The notes: generated from the letters alone by a model not told the origin. A stretch of DNA of 11,570 bases from Segatella salivae DSM 15606 (GCF_000185845.1 NZ_GL629647.1:773158-784727); one strand, 5' to 3'; positions 1 to 6,845 are shown, counted from the stretch's first letter. A program made the numbers and translations.

Positions 1-17
1 GAAGATAACGGATAAAT

Positions 18-350
18 ATGATTATAGATTTCAAAGATATAAAAGAAGTAAAGATCAATGGTTTCAAAGGTGGACAAGGTGAACTCGACACCCGCAACTT
101 TGTCGATGAAAAGATAAAGATAATGAAAAGTATTCTCAAGCCTGGAGCCAGCAGTGGCCTACATACTCACGAAGGAAACTGCGAAGTAATGTATATCCTT
201 AAAGGCGAACTCACCTATCATTACGATGGAAAAATAGAGGTGGCACATGCCGGACAAGTACATTATTGCCCAATGGGACATAATCATTATTTTGAGAATC
301 TAACCAATGAAGATGTAGAATATTTAGCTATCGTTCCCGAACACCATTAA
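18..350 (+). CDS. small single-domain cupin protein (metal-binding)
   Basis: A 110-residue protein consisting of one cupin beta-barrel. Both conserved cupin motifs are intact. Motif 1, G(X)5HXH(X)4E(X)6G, is met by G43, H49, H51, E56 and G63. Motif 2, G(X)5PXG(X)2H(X)3N, is met by G79, P85, G87, H90 and N94. H49, H51, E56 and H90 are therefore the likely ligands of a divalent metal. There is no signal peptide, so it should be cytoplasmic. Stand-alone cupins of this size include sugar-binding proteins, isomerases and dioxygenases, and the sequence does not say which this is. The pantothenate kinase gene starts 11 bases after its stop, so the two are probably co-transcribed; I know of no established functional link. 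The ATG at 18 gives a full-length domain, so the gene looks complete although it lies at the window edge. Confidence 0.88.
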   Translation: MIIDFKDIKEVKINGFKGGQGELDTRNFVDEKIKIMKSILKPGASSGLHTHEGNCEVMYILKGELTYHYDGKIEVAHAGQVHYCPMGHNHYFENLTNEDVEYLAIVPEHH

Positions 351-361
351 TTTCAAATCTC

Positions 362-1189
362 ATGAGCATTGTAATTGGCATAGACGTTGGTATTAGTACA
401 ACTAAGATTGTAGGCGTTGATGAACACGGAATTGTAGTAAATCCTTTCCGAATTAAGGCTACCGACCCCATAACTTCATTGTATGGAGCTTTTGGGAAAT
501 ATCTTCATGACAATAAAATCAAGCTTGACGATGTCGAAAAGATTATGCTTACAGGAGTTGGTTCAGCCTATATTGATGAAAACATTTATGGTCGTCCAAC
601 GAGCAAAGCGCAAGAGTTTATTGCCGATGGACTTGGTGCTCGCTACGAAAGTAAGCTTAAACGAATGATTGTTGTCAGCATGGGTACAGGCACAAGTCTT
701 GTAAAATGTGATGGAAATGACATCCGACACATTGGAGGAATCGGTATCGGTGGTGGAACACTACAAGGCTTATCACGCATCATGCTCAAAACAGATGATA
801 TCAAACAAGTAGCCAGTCTTGCAATGAATGGCGACATTTCAAAGATCAATTTACTGATTGGTGATATCAGTGCTAAGCCGCTTCCTGGGCTTCCTATGAA
901 TGCAACAGCAAGCCTTTTCAGTAATGCCAAGACCAATGCCACACGTGAAGACATCGCTATTGGCCTTATTTATATGGTATTACAAGCCGTTGGTTCCAGC
1001 ACGATTCTTAGCAGTTTAGAAAGTGGAATCAAAGACTTTGTGCTCATCGGTAATCTCACACTACTCCCCCAATGCAAGGAAGTTTTCCACGCTATGGAGA
1101 AACTTTATGGTGTGCATTTCCGCATTCCTAAATACAGCGAGTTCTGTACGGCCATCGGAGCTGCACTTTGTTATATTCAAAATCGATAA
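362..1189 (+). CDS. coaW: type II pantothenate kinase (acetate/sugar kinase-Hsp70-actin fold)
   Basis: Probably phosphorylates pantothenate with ATP, the first step of coenzyme A synthesis, in the cytoplasm. The 275-residue length fits bacterial type II enzymes. The N-terminal phosphate-binding loop of the ASKHA fold is seen at residues 5-15 (GIDVG, then STTK). A second nucleotide loop is at 106-112 (SMGTGTS). The glycine-rich segment GIGIGGGTLQG at 126-136 is the hallmark of type II (Fumble/CoaW-like) kinases. E85, after the SKAQ segment, is a candidate for the catalytic Glu. The C-terminal part (227-233, VLIGNLT) looks like the ASKHA adenosine-binding region. Type II kinases are generally less sensitive to CoA feedback than type I; that is family knowledge, not visible here. 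The main alternative is a BadF/BcrA-type ATPase, which the length and the GIGIGGGT motif make less likely. It sits between the cupin and the secreted hydrolase in one run of genes. Confidence 0.82.
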   Translation: MSIVIGIDVGISTTKIVGVDEHGIVVNPFRIKATDPITSLYGAFGKYLHDNKIKLDDVEKIMLTGVGSAYIDENIYGRPTSKAQEFIADGLGARYESKLKRMIVVSMGTGTSLVKCDGNDIRHIGGIGIGGGTLQGLSRIMLKTDDIKQVASLAMNGDISKINLLIGDISAKPLPGLPMNATASLFSNAKTNATREDIAIGLIYMVLQAVGSSTILSSLESGIKDFVLIGNLTLLPQCKEVFHAMEKLYGVHFRIPKYSEFCTAIGAALCYIQNR

Positions 1190-1224
1190 TTGACGCGCTA
1201 CAATACAATTTGCGAATCATCACA

Positions 1225-2838
1225 ATGAATAAGAAACTTTTCTCCTGTTTTCTACTTTTCTTATTGTTCATGCAATCCCTTTGTGCTCAATCCAAGCGCG
1301 AAGTAAGAGCTGTTTGGCTAACAACAATTGGCGGACTTGACTGGCCTCACAATTATTCCCAACAGAGATTATCGATGGAAAAGCAGCAACAAGAGTTGCG
1401 AAACATCCTCGATAAACTTCAAAAAGCAGGTATAAACACGATATTGTTTCAAACACGTATTCGCGGAACTGTAATCTATCCATCAGACTATGAACCATGG
1501 GATGGCTGTCTAAGTGGCTTTCCTGGCACATCACCAGGATATAATCCACTCCAGTTTGCCATTGATGAATGCCACAAACGAGGTATGGAATTTCATGCAT
1601 GGATAGTCACTTTACCTGTTGGAAAATGGAATGGTTTAGGATGCAAACGACTTCGTCAACGCTTTCCAAACTTAGTAGTGAAGATTGGAGAAGACGGATA
1701 TCTCAACCCAGAAAAAGGACAAACAGGAGATTATCTCGCTCAAATCTGTTCTGAAATCACCGAGCGTTATGATATTGATGGCATTCATCTTGACTATATT
1801 CGCTATCCAGAAACATGGAGAATAAAGGTATCTTCTGACCAAGGAAGAGCTTATATCACAGACATCGTTACAAAGATTCACGATGTTGTAAAAGGCAAAA
1901 AACCTTGGGTAAAGATGAGTTGTTCGCCAATTGGAAAGGCTGATGACTTAGCAAGATATTGGAGTCATGGCTGGAATGCCTACTCAAAGGTGTTACAAAA
2001 TGCTCAATATTGGTTACGCAATGGACTTATGGATCAACTCTATCCCATGATGTATTTCAAGGGAAATAACTTCTATCCATTTGCTATTGACTGGCAAGAA
2101 CAGGCGCAAGGAAAGATGATTGTGCCAGGTCTTGGCATATATTTCATGTCGCCACGCGAAAAAGATTGGAACCTCGATGATATCACACGAGAAATGTTTT
2201 TCACTCGTTCTATGGGCATGGGGCACGCATATTTCAGAAGTAAATTCTTTACCGATAATCTTAAAGGGATATATGATGCTGCGTTAAACGAAATTGACCG
2301 ACAACCTGCTTTGGTGCCCGCTATGGCATGGGTAAACGTAGAAAAACCACATCAACCCACACTGATTATGGTCGAAAAGAATAGAATTGAATGGCAAAAG
2401 CAGAACAATACGACTTATAATCTCTATAGCAGTCGCACTTGGCCTGTAGACATTTCAAAGGCTGAAAACCTTATGCTCTATCGACAAGAGAGCAGCAGTG
2501 TAGACATTCCAGATGACCCTTCACATTATTATGCGCTTACAGCTATGGACCGATATGGTAATGAAAGTGATGTGGTGCAATGCCAAAATCAGCCCGAAGC
2601 TAACCAAAGTAGCCTTATTCCCAATGATGGTAACCGCGCAATCCTACCCAATTGGATAAATGAATGTGATGGAATCGTCATGCTATGTGATATTAATGGC
2701 AACCCTATTATACGTCTACAACAGACAGGAAATGCCGTGAATATCAAACAGATTACTGATGGTTTCTATCAATTGAGAAGCCTCAACGCCAATGGAATTA
2801 GCCATAGATTAGGCTTTATTTTAGTAAAAAGATTTTAG
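1225..2838 (+). CDS. secreted glycosyl hydrolase-like protein (GHL10 / DUF187 family) with FnIII-like and C-terminal sorting-like domains
   Basis: A 537-residue exported protein. Residues 1-22 form a signal peptide: KK, a hydrophobic core rich in Leu and Phe, and likely cleavage after CA near residue 21. The catalytic region, about 25-365, is a glycosidase-type TIM barrel. It opens with the family signature REVRAVWLTT (25-34) and DWP (39-41) and contains DGIHLDYIRYP (185-195), with the expected acidic residues at D185 and D190. Residues about 374-452 resemble a fibronectin type III domain. Residues 465-537 look like a short beta-rich sorting domain ending in VKRF. The family is thought to act on extracellular polysaccharide or peptidoglycan-like glycans; the substrate cannot be read from sequence. 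I chose the ATG at 1225 because it begins the signal peptide. The frame is open back to 1168, but that start would overlap the kinase gene and put 19 residues ahead of the signal peptide. The gap from the kinase gene is 35 bases. Confidence 0.85.
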   Translation: MNKKLFSCFLLFLLFMQSLCAQSKREVRAVWLTTIGGLDWPHNYSQQRLSMEKQQQELRNILDKLQKAGINTILFQTRIRGTVIYPSDYEPWDGCLSGFPGTSPGYNPLQFAIDECHKRGMEFHAWIVTLPVGKWNGLGCKRLRQRFPNLVVKIGEDGYLNPEKGQTGDYLAQICSEITERYDIDGIHLDYIRYPETWRIKVSSDQGRAYITDIVTKIHDVVKGKKPWVKMSCSPIGKADDLARYWSHGWNAYSKVLQNAQYWLRNGLMDQLYPMMYFKGNNFYPFAIDWQEQAQGKMIVPGLGIYFMSPREKDWNLDDITREMFFTRSMGMGHAYFRSKFFTDNLKGIYDAALNEIDRQPALVPAMAWVNVEKPHQPTLIMVEKNRIEWQKQNNTTYNLYSSRTWPVDISKAENLMLYRQESSSVDIPDDPSHYYALTAMDRYGNESDVVQCQNQPEANQSSLIPNDGNRAILPNWINECDGIVMLCDINGNPIIRLQQTGNAVNIKQITDGFYQLRSLNANGISHRLGFILVKRF

Positions 2839-2846
2839 CCGAAACA

Positions 2847-2878
2847 TTTGGTCAATCAGCAAAAACAAATTAACTTTG
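2847..2878 (+). promoter_or_regulatory. consensus Bacteroidetes promoter ahead of the structured RNA
   Basis: A -33 box TTTG (2847-2850), a 20-base spacer and a -7 box TAACTTTG (2871-2878) match the primary sigma factor consensus of Bacteroidetes (TTTG, 19-21 bases, TAnnTTTG) exactly. Transcription would start near 2885. The promoter begins only 8 bases after the hydrolase stop codon and lies more than 260 bases before ribE, so it appears placed for the RNA that follows. Confidence 0.85.
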
Positions 2879-2884
2879 CACATA

Positions 2885-3121
2885 GATAGACTATTTTATA
2901 GCGATACCCAAGAAGGAAAGATATTGGGGGTTGTGTCGGTTTGATCGGGATACTCATCAAATAAATTCGAAAACCGAGAATGCTTCTCTTGTTAATGGCG
3001 GGCCACATAAATTCCTTCGGAACTAAGCCTTAAGGCCAGTGGATTACAAAGACGGAGAGCACTCAACTATTGAAATGCTCGGAGTTTCATCACATCATCG
3101 AGCAACCCCTTTTTTCTTTTT
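2885..3121 (+). ncRNA. structured RNA of about 230 nt ahead of ribE: 6S-like candidate or regulatory leader
   Basis: The transcript from the 2847-2878 promoter folds extensively. An outer helix pairs GGGGTTG (2927-2933) with CAACCCC (3103-3109), and a T-run follows directly (3110-3121). Inside a wide internal loop lies a long rod: GAG/CTC (2976-2978 with 3062-3064), TGCT/AGCA (2981-2984 with 3058-3061), CTC/GAG (2986-2988 with 3055-3057), TTGT/ACAA (2989-2992 with 3046-3049), AAT/ATT (2994-2996 with 3043-3045) and CCAC/GTGG (3003-3006 with 3039-3042). The rod is capped by two small hairpins, TTCC/GGAA at 3012-3022 and GCC-TTAA-GGC at 3027-3036. A closing stem, large bubble and terminal rod of this size resemble 6S RNA, and the Bacteroidales-1 and 6S-Flavo Rfam families are the first to test. 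Position just before ribE also allows a cis-regulatory leader. I see no FMN riboswitch consensus and no long ORF. The 5' and 3' ends are approximate. Confidence 0.6.
3103..3121 (+). terminator. terminator-like 3' arm and U-tract of the structured RNA
   Basis: CAACCCC (3103-3109) pairs with GGGGTTG at 2927-2933 and is followed directly by six T, one C and five T. This looks like intrinsic termination, but the other arm of the helix is about 170 bases upstream. The ribE ATG is only 27 bases beyond the T-run and has no separate TAnnTTTG box, so ribE either depends on read-through or uses a promoter I cannot recognise. Confidence 0.5.
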
Positions 3122-3147
3122 GATTAAAAAGAATAAAAAATAAATTC

Positions 3148-3747
3148 ATGTTTAGTGGAATTGTAGAAGAAATGGCTACGCTTGTAGCGATTACAAAAGA
3201 TAAAGAGAACATCGACTTTACGCTTAAATGCTCGTTTGTCGATGAACTTAAGATTGACCAAAGCATTGCACATAATGGTGTTTGCCTTACCGTTGTAAGT
3301 TTAGAAAATGGCACTTATACCGTGACGGCAATGAAAGAAACGCTTGATCGTTCCAATCTTAGCTTGTTAAAAGTTGGTGATCATGTGAACATTGAACGCT
3401 CAATGCTAATGAATGGGCGTCTTGATGGGCACATTGTTCAAGGCCATGTTGACGAAACTGCCAAATGTATTGGAATGCGAGATGCAGATGGAAGTACGTA
3501 CTTTACATTTGAATACCCGCATAACGAGGCTATGGCTAAGAAGGGATATTTCACAGTTGACAAAGGCTCGGTTACCATAAATGGCGTTTCTCTCACTGTG
3601 TGTGAACCTACAGATAACACGTTCACTGTAGCTATCATTCCCTACACACGGGCTAATACGAACTTCAAAGATATAGAAATTGGTAGCGTTGTCAATCTTG
3701 AATTTGACATATTGGGGAAATATATTGCGAGACTTCAAGCCCTGTAA
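3148..3747 (+). CDS. ribE: riboflavin synthase, alpha subunit
   Basis: Catalyses the dismutation of two molecules of 6,7-dimethyl-8-ribityllumazine to riboflavin and 5-amino-6-ribitylaminouracil, the last step of riboflavin synthesis, in the cytoplasm; the enzyme is normally a homotrimer. The 199-residue length is typical. The N-terminus MFSGIVEE is a close match to the canonical MFTGIVE, which fixes the start. Two homologous lumazine-binding barrels are visible: residues 1-97, with SIAHNGVCLTV at 39-49, and 98-190, with GSVTINGVSLTV at 140-151. The conserved GHIVQGHVD segment is at 94-102. No other riboflavin gene (ribBA, ribD, ribH) is adjacent, so it is a single-gene unit. The gene is also called ribC in some species. 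Its leader is the structured RNA described separately; direct control by that RNA is inference. Confidence 0.96.
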   Translation: MFSGIVEEMATLVAITKDKENIDFTLKCSFVDELKIDQSIAHNGVCLTVVSLENGTYTVTAMKETLDRSNLSLLKVGDHVNIERSMLMNGRLDGHIVQGHVDETAKCIGMRDADGSTYFTFEYPHNEAMAKKGYFTVDKGSVTINGVSLTVCEPTDNTFTVAIIPYTRANTNFKDIEIGSVVNLEFDILGKYIARLQAL

Positions 3748-3757
3748 AAAGCTACTT

Positions 3758-3818
3758 GGCACACCACAAAATTGAGAATATGTTTTCATAAAGAACAAGT
3801 GGTGTGTCAATTCTCGAT
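3758..3818 (+). other. candidate H-type pseudoknot in the ribE 3' region
   Basis: Two interlocking inverted repeats follow the ribE stop. Stem 1 pairs GGCACACCAC (3758-3767) with GTGGTGTGTC (3799-3808): ten pairs, one a G-U. Stem 2 pairs ATTGAGAAT (3771-3779), inside the stem 1 loop, with ATTCTCGAT (3810-3818): nine pairs, one a G-U. The order 1-2-1'-2' is that of an H-type pseudoknot, with a 3-base first loop, a 19-base second loop and one base at the junction. No T-run follows, so a plain intrinsic terminator is not evident. It might act as a 3' end stabiliser, part of an unlisted RNA, or a DNA-level recognition site. Confidence 0.45.
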
Positions 3819-4102
3819 ACCCCATGAAATAAATGATGAAGAAGAGACTTTTTGTTTGACGTATTTCACAGCTTCTTTTGACGCAGATTATTGCGCAATC
3901 AGATACAAATCACGACACGATTTGATAGAGATTGCAATTTAGTCTCTCATGAAGCACAGAACGATGAGATTTAGAATGACATACCAAGACATGAAACACA
4001 CTAAATAATGTTAAGGTTGTCATCTACGTGTAAACCTTTTTATCTTTTGAGAAGTCTATATATTAGTAAACTTCTTTCATCTAATTAAAATTGCAACGAA
4101 AT
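3819..4102. other. non-coding remainder of the ribE-tolC gap, several small hairpins
   Basis: No credible ORF is present. Visible elements are the palindrome ATTGCGCAAT (3890-3899), the hairpin CAAATC/GATTTG (3906-3911 with 3919-3924), and two mutually exclusive pairings, AGAGA/TCTCT (3927-3931 with 3943-3947) and TCTCAT/ATGAGA (3945-3950 with 3964-3969). AAGGTT/AACCTT (4013-4018 with 4033-4038) runs into five T (4037-4041), a weak terminator-like element. TATCTTTTG (4041-4049) is one base longer than the TAnnTTTG consensus and is the only promoter-like box I see ahead of the TolC gene. All of these are weak individually. Confidence 0.35.
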
Positions 4103-5446
4103 ATGAAGAATATCACAAGACACCTCATCATAACTGCTGCATGCATGGCTTTGCCTGCACAGCTTATGGCAAAAGACTGGACATTGAAAGCGTGTATTGA
4201 CTACGCTTTGCAAAACAACATCACACTTCAAAAGAGCCGATTAAATCAATTGGCAGCCAAAGAAGATATCAAAGAAAGTCAAGCAGCCTTGTTACCTTCA
4301 CTATCTCTTGGTACTTCTCAAAATGTTTCCTACAATCCATGGCCTGAAACTAGCAGCTATGTTGTTGCTGGAAACCGAGTTGAAACAAGTGTAGACAAAG
4401 CATATTATAATGGAGGTTTTTCACTAAGTGCAAATTGGACAGTCTGGAATGGCAATCGAAACCATAATCAAGTAAAATTGAACAAGTTTGCCGAAAAGCA
4501 GGCCGACCTTGCTGTTGCAAGTGACATTAACACATTAACAGAACAAATTACACAGTTGTTTGTTCAGATATTATACTCTAATGAGGCTATAAAAGTCAAT
4601 CAAGAGAGCCTTGCTACAAGTGCAAAGAATGAAGAACGGGGTAAGGAAATGCTTGCTGTTGGAAAAATGAGTAAGGCTGATTTAGCACAACTTACAGCAC
4701 AACGAGCTCAAGATGAGTATGCTATTGTTCAGGCAGAAAGCAACTTAAAAGAGTATAAACGCCAACTAAAACAGTTGTTGCAACTAACAAATGGTGAAGC
4801 GTTTGATGTTGTTGTTCCCGAAACAACAGACGATATGGCATTGGAACTAATTCCTAATGTCAGCAGTGTTTACGAGCAAGCACTGACAACCCGGCCTGAA
4901 ATTAAGAATGCAGAGTTAAGCATTCAGAGCAGCGAACTAAACATAAAGCTGGCAAAATCGCTTCGAATGCCTACCGTAGCAATGTCTGCTGGCATCAGCA
5001 CAAACACCTCAACCATGAATAAAAATGGCTGGGATAAACAGATGAAAAATAACTTTGTAATTGGTGGAGGCATTAATATCAGTGTTCCGCTGCTTGACAA
5101 TCGTCAAGCAAAGACAACCATCAGCAAAGCAGAAATACAACGACAGAACAGTATGCTTGATTTGAAAGACAAGCAAACAGCCCTCTACTCTACCATAGAG
5201 AACTATTGGCTGCAGGCTAATAATAATCAAAGCATGTTCAAAAGTGCAAGAATCAGCACGGAAAGTGCAAAGGAAAGCTATGCACTTCTAAGTGAACAAT
5301 TCAGATTAGGACTAAAGAACATCATTGAATTAATGACGGGAAAAGATAATCTTTTGAAGGCCGAACAAAACGAACTTCAAAGCAAGTATCTTGCTATTCT
5401 GAACATAAACATGTTGAAATACTATCAAAACGGCATGATAAAATAA
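4103..5446 (+). CDS. TolC-family outer membrane efflux protein
   Basis: A 447-residue outer-membrane factor that should form a trimeric channel across the outer membrane and periplasm, taking substrates from an inner-membrane transporter through an adaptor protein. Residues 1-23 form a signal peptide (MKNITRH, a hydrophobic stretch, then cleavage near LMA-KD). The mature protein starts with the family-typical segment WTLKACIDYALQNN and carries two outer-membrane-efflux repeats with long, Gln- and Ala-rich helical regions, roughly 28-225 and 250-445. The length fits the family. The frame also opens at a TTG at 4091, but the ATG at 4103 starts the signal peptide properly. No adaptor or pump gene (HlyD/AcrA, AcrB, ABC permease) is next to it; the gene that follows after 31 bases is a LytTR regulator, probably in the same transcript. 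The pump partner must be encoded elsewhere. Confidence 0.92.
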   Translation: MKNITRHLIITAACMALPAQLMAKDWTLKACIDYALQNNITLQKSRLNQLAAKEDIKESQAALLPSLSLGTSQNVSYNPWPETSSYVVAGNRVETSVDKAYYNGGFSLSANWTVWNGNRNHNQVKLNKFAEKQADLAVASDINTLTEQITQLFVQILYSNEAIKVNQESLATSAKNEERGKEMLAVGKMSKADLAQLTAQRAQDEYAIVQAESNLKEYKRQLKQLLQLTNGEAFDVVVPETTDDMALELIPNVSSVYEQALTTRPEIKNAELSIQSSELNIKLAKSLRMPTVAMSAGISTNTSTMNKNGWDKQMKNNFVIGGGINISVPLLDNRQAKTTISKAEIQRQNSMLDLKDKQTALYSTIENYWLQANNNQSMFKSARISTESAKESYALLSEQFRLGLKNIIELMTGKDNLLKAEQNELQSKYLAILNINMLKYYQNGMIK

Positions 5447-5477
5447 GAAAAAGACACTCATTAACCACATAGAATTT

Positions 5478-6191
5478 ATGGAATTGAATTGTATTATTAT
5501 TGATGACGATCAACAAACAGTAGAGACGTTAAAAAGCTACATGGCAGACACGCCATGTGTAAAACTGACAGGAAGTTGCAGTAATGCAGTTGAAGCCATT
5601 AGGCTTTTACAGCAGAACGACATTCAATTGGCTTTCATCAACCTAAGATTACAGGAGATGAGCGGCGTTGAATTTTCAAGTATGTTGCCACGAAATGCTA
5701 TCAAAATCTTCATGACCGACGACCGCTCTCTTGGCATAGAAGGCTATAAAGCCGATGCAGTAGACTGCCTATTAAAGCCAATTAGCAAGACAGCTTTCAT
5801 TGAAGACATGCACAAAGTGCATGAAATCTGTGAACGCGAAGAGGAAATTCATGAATTGAAGAAAGACAGATTTCTGTTCGTAAAAAGCGATTACAAGGTA
5901 TTAAGACTTGACTTTGACAACATCATTTACATTGAAGGCGTTAAGGATTATGTGAAATTCCACCTCGATAACGAAGAAACGCCAATCCTATCTCTGATGA
6001 ACATGAAGAAACTTGAACATCAGATGACAGGTGATGAGTTTCTACGTGTACATCGTTCTTACATTGTCAATATGCGCAAAGTAAGAAGAATAGAACGTAT
6101 GAAACTGATTTTCAGTAAAGGATCTATCCCAATCTCTGAGTCATATAAAGACGAAGTGTTCCGCTTTGTAGACCATCACAGCATCGTATAA
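5478..6191 (+). CDS. LytTR-family response regulator with an atypical receiver domain
   Basis: A 237-residue cytoplasmic DNA-binding regulator. Residues 1-120 form a CheY-like receiver. The acidic pocket is present (D9, D10, D11), as are the conserved Thr (T80) and Lys (K100, followed by Pro). The phosphoacceptor position is Asn: the strand that usually reads FLDIxMP reads FINLRLQEMSG, with N55 where Asp is expected (codon AAC). A charged linker at 114-130 leads to the LytTR domain (131-235), recognisable by YIEGVKDYVKFHL (151-163), FLRVHRSYIVNMRKV (188-202) and IPISESYKDEV (217-227). The DNA-binding half is therefore complete while classical phosphorylation should not occur. It starts 31 bases after the TolC gene, so it may control that efflux function. 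No LytS-like histidine kinase gene follows, which would be usual in Bacteroidetes; the next gene is on the other strand. Confidence 0.9.
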   Translation: MELNCIIIDDDQQTVETLKSYMADTPCVKLTGSCSNAVEAIRLLQQNDIQLAFINLRLQEMSGVEFSSMLPRNAIKIFMTDDRSLGIEGYKADAVDCLLKPISKTAFIEDMHKVHEICEREEEIHELKKDRFLFVKSDYKVLRLDFDNIIYIEGVKDYVKFHLDNEETPILSLMNMKKLEHQMTGDEFLRVHRSYIVNMRKVRRIERMKLIFSKGSIPISESYKDEVFRFVDHHSIV

Positions 6192-6203
6192 GACGCGAAC
6201 ATT

Positions 6204-6845
6204 TCAAATATCTAATATTTCAGACGGTTTCTCAACGAAGGTTTCACCACCATGTTCGATGAGAAACCGTTTATCACGAAAACCCCACAACACACTTATA
6301 CAAGGCATGCCGCTGTTTTTTGCGGTCATAATGTCAACGTCACTATCACCTATATAAACAGCATTTTCACGACTAACCCCAAGCAAACGCAAAGCTTCAT
6401 TGACAGTATCGGGTGCTGGTTTCTTACGTATATTCACGCGTTCGCCAATGGCAACCTGTATCTTTTCTCCAAAGAAATGACGCACAAGGTCTTGCGTTGC
6501 AGCATAGAACTTGTTGCTAACAACAGCAATATGTTTGTTGGCATCTAACAAATGCTGAAGCATTTCTTCAATACCAGCATAAGGATGCGTATGATCAAGG
6601 TTATGAACCAAATAATGTTGACGAAAATCTTCATAGGTTTTATCAAACAAAGGGTTTTGAAGTCCATGAGGAATTGCACGTTCCATCAACTTCTTTACAC
6701 CATTTCCCACAAACATTCTGACTTCTTCAAGGGTACGCTCTGGCATACCATTTACGCGAAGTGCATAGTTACAACTAAGTTCAAGATCAGTCAATGAATC
6801 TAAAAGTGTACCATCTAAATCAAAAATATAAGTTTGATATTTCAT
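6204..6845 (-). CDS. HAD-superfamily phosphatase, phosphoglycolate phosphatase-like
   Basis: A 213-residue cytoplasmic hydrolase of HAD subfamily IA. Motif I is FDLDGTLLDS, with nucleophile D9 and acid/base D11. Motif II is VVSNK, with S110. Motif III is the Lys of RKKPAP (about K142). Motif IV is GDSDVDIMTA, with D167 and D171. An alpha-helical cap lies between motifs I and II. This fits Gph, which removes phosphate from 2-phosphoglycolate, but related PpaX or beta-phosphoglucomutase-like enzymes cannot be excluded from sequence alone, so no symbol is given. I chose the ATG at 6845 because family members start a few residues before motif I; the frame is open to another ATG at 6902, which adds 19 residues with no family match. 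The gene converges on the LytTR gene (12 bases between stop codons) and diverges from mltG. Confidence 0.88.
   Translation of the reverse strand: MKYQTYIFDLDGTLLDSLTDLELSCNYALRVNGMPERTLEEVRMFVGNGVKKLMERAIPHGLQNPLFDKTYEDFRQHYLVHNLDHTHPYAGIEEMLQHLLDANKHIAVVSNKFYAATQDLVRHFFGEKIQVAIGERVNIRKKPAPDTVNEALRLLGVSRENAVYIGDSDVDIMTAKNSGMPCISVLWGFRDKRFLIEHGGETFVEKPSEILDI

Noticed and set aside
1168..1224. Upstream start of the hydrolase gene
   Set aside because: It would overlap the kinase gene by 22 bases and add 19 residues before an obvious signal peptide.
2885..3121. RNase P RNA, tmRNA or SRP RNA
   Set aside because: None of the diagnostic sequences is present (GAGGAAAGTCC-like P4 region, tRNA-like ends with CCA, GGAAGCA-type SRP loop), and the length does not fit tmRNA or RNase P.
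2885..3147. FMN riboswitch ahead of ribE
   Set aside because: Position would suit it, but the conserved FMN-element segments (such as AGGGCAGGGTGAAATTCCC-like and GGCGGT-like boxes in order) are absent.
3758..3818. Integron attC site
   Set aside because: attC sites have nested arms with core GTTRRRY/RYYYAAC boxes; here the arms interlock and those boxes are missing, and no cassette array or integrase is nearby.
4008..4088. 26-codon ORF just before the TolC gene
   Set aside because: Composition is low-complexity (Leu and Ser rich), no start signal is evident, and it overlaps hairpins; it looks fortuitous.
6224..6270. Perfect 10-bp inverted repeat ACGGTTTCTC / GAGAAACCGT near the 3' end of the phosphatase gene
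   Set aside because: It lies in coding sequence, has a 27-base loop and no T-run; an inverted repeat of this length is expected about once by chance in a window of this size.
6252..6797. Plus-strand ORFs of 98 and 81 codons across the phosphatase gene
   Set aside because: They are antisense shadows of a gene with all four HAD motifs; their products show no recognisable domain.
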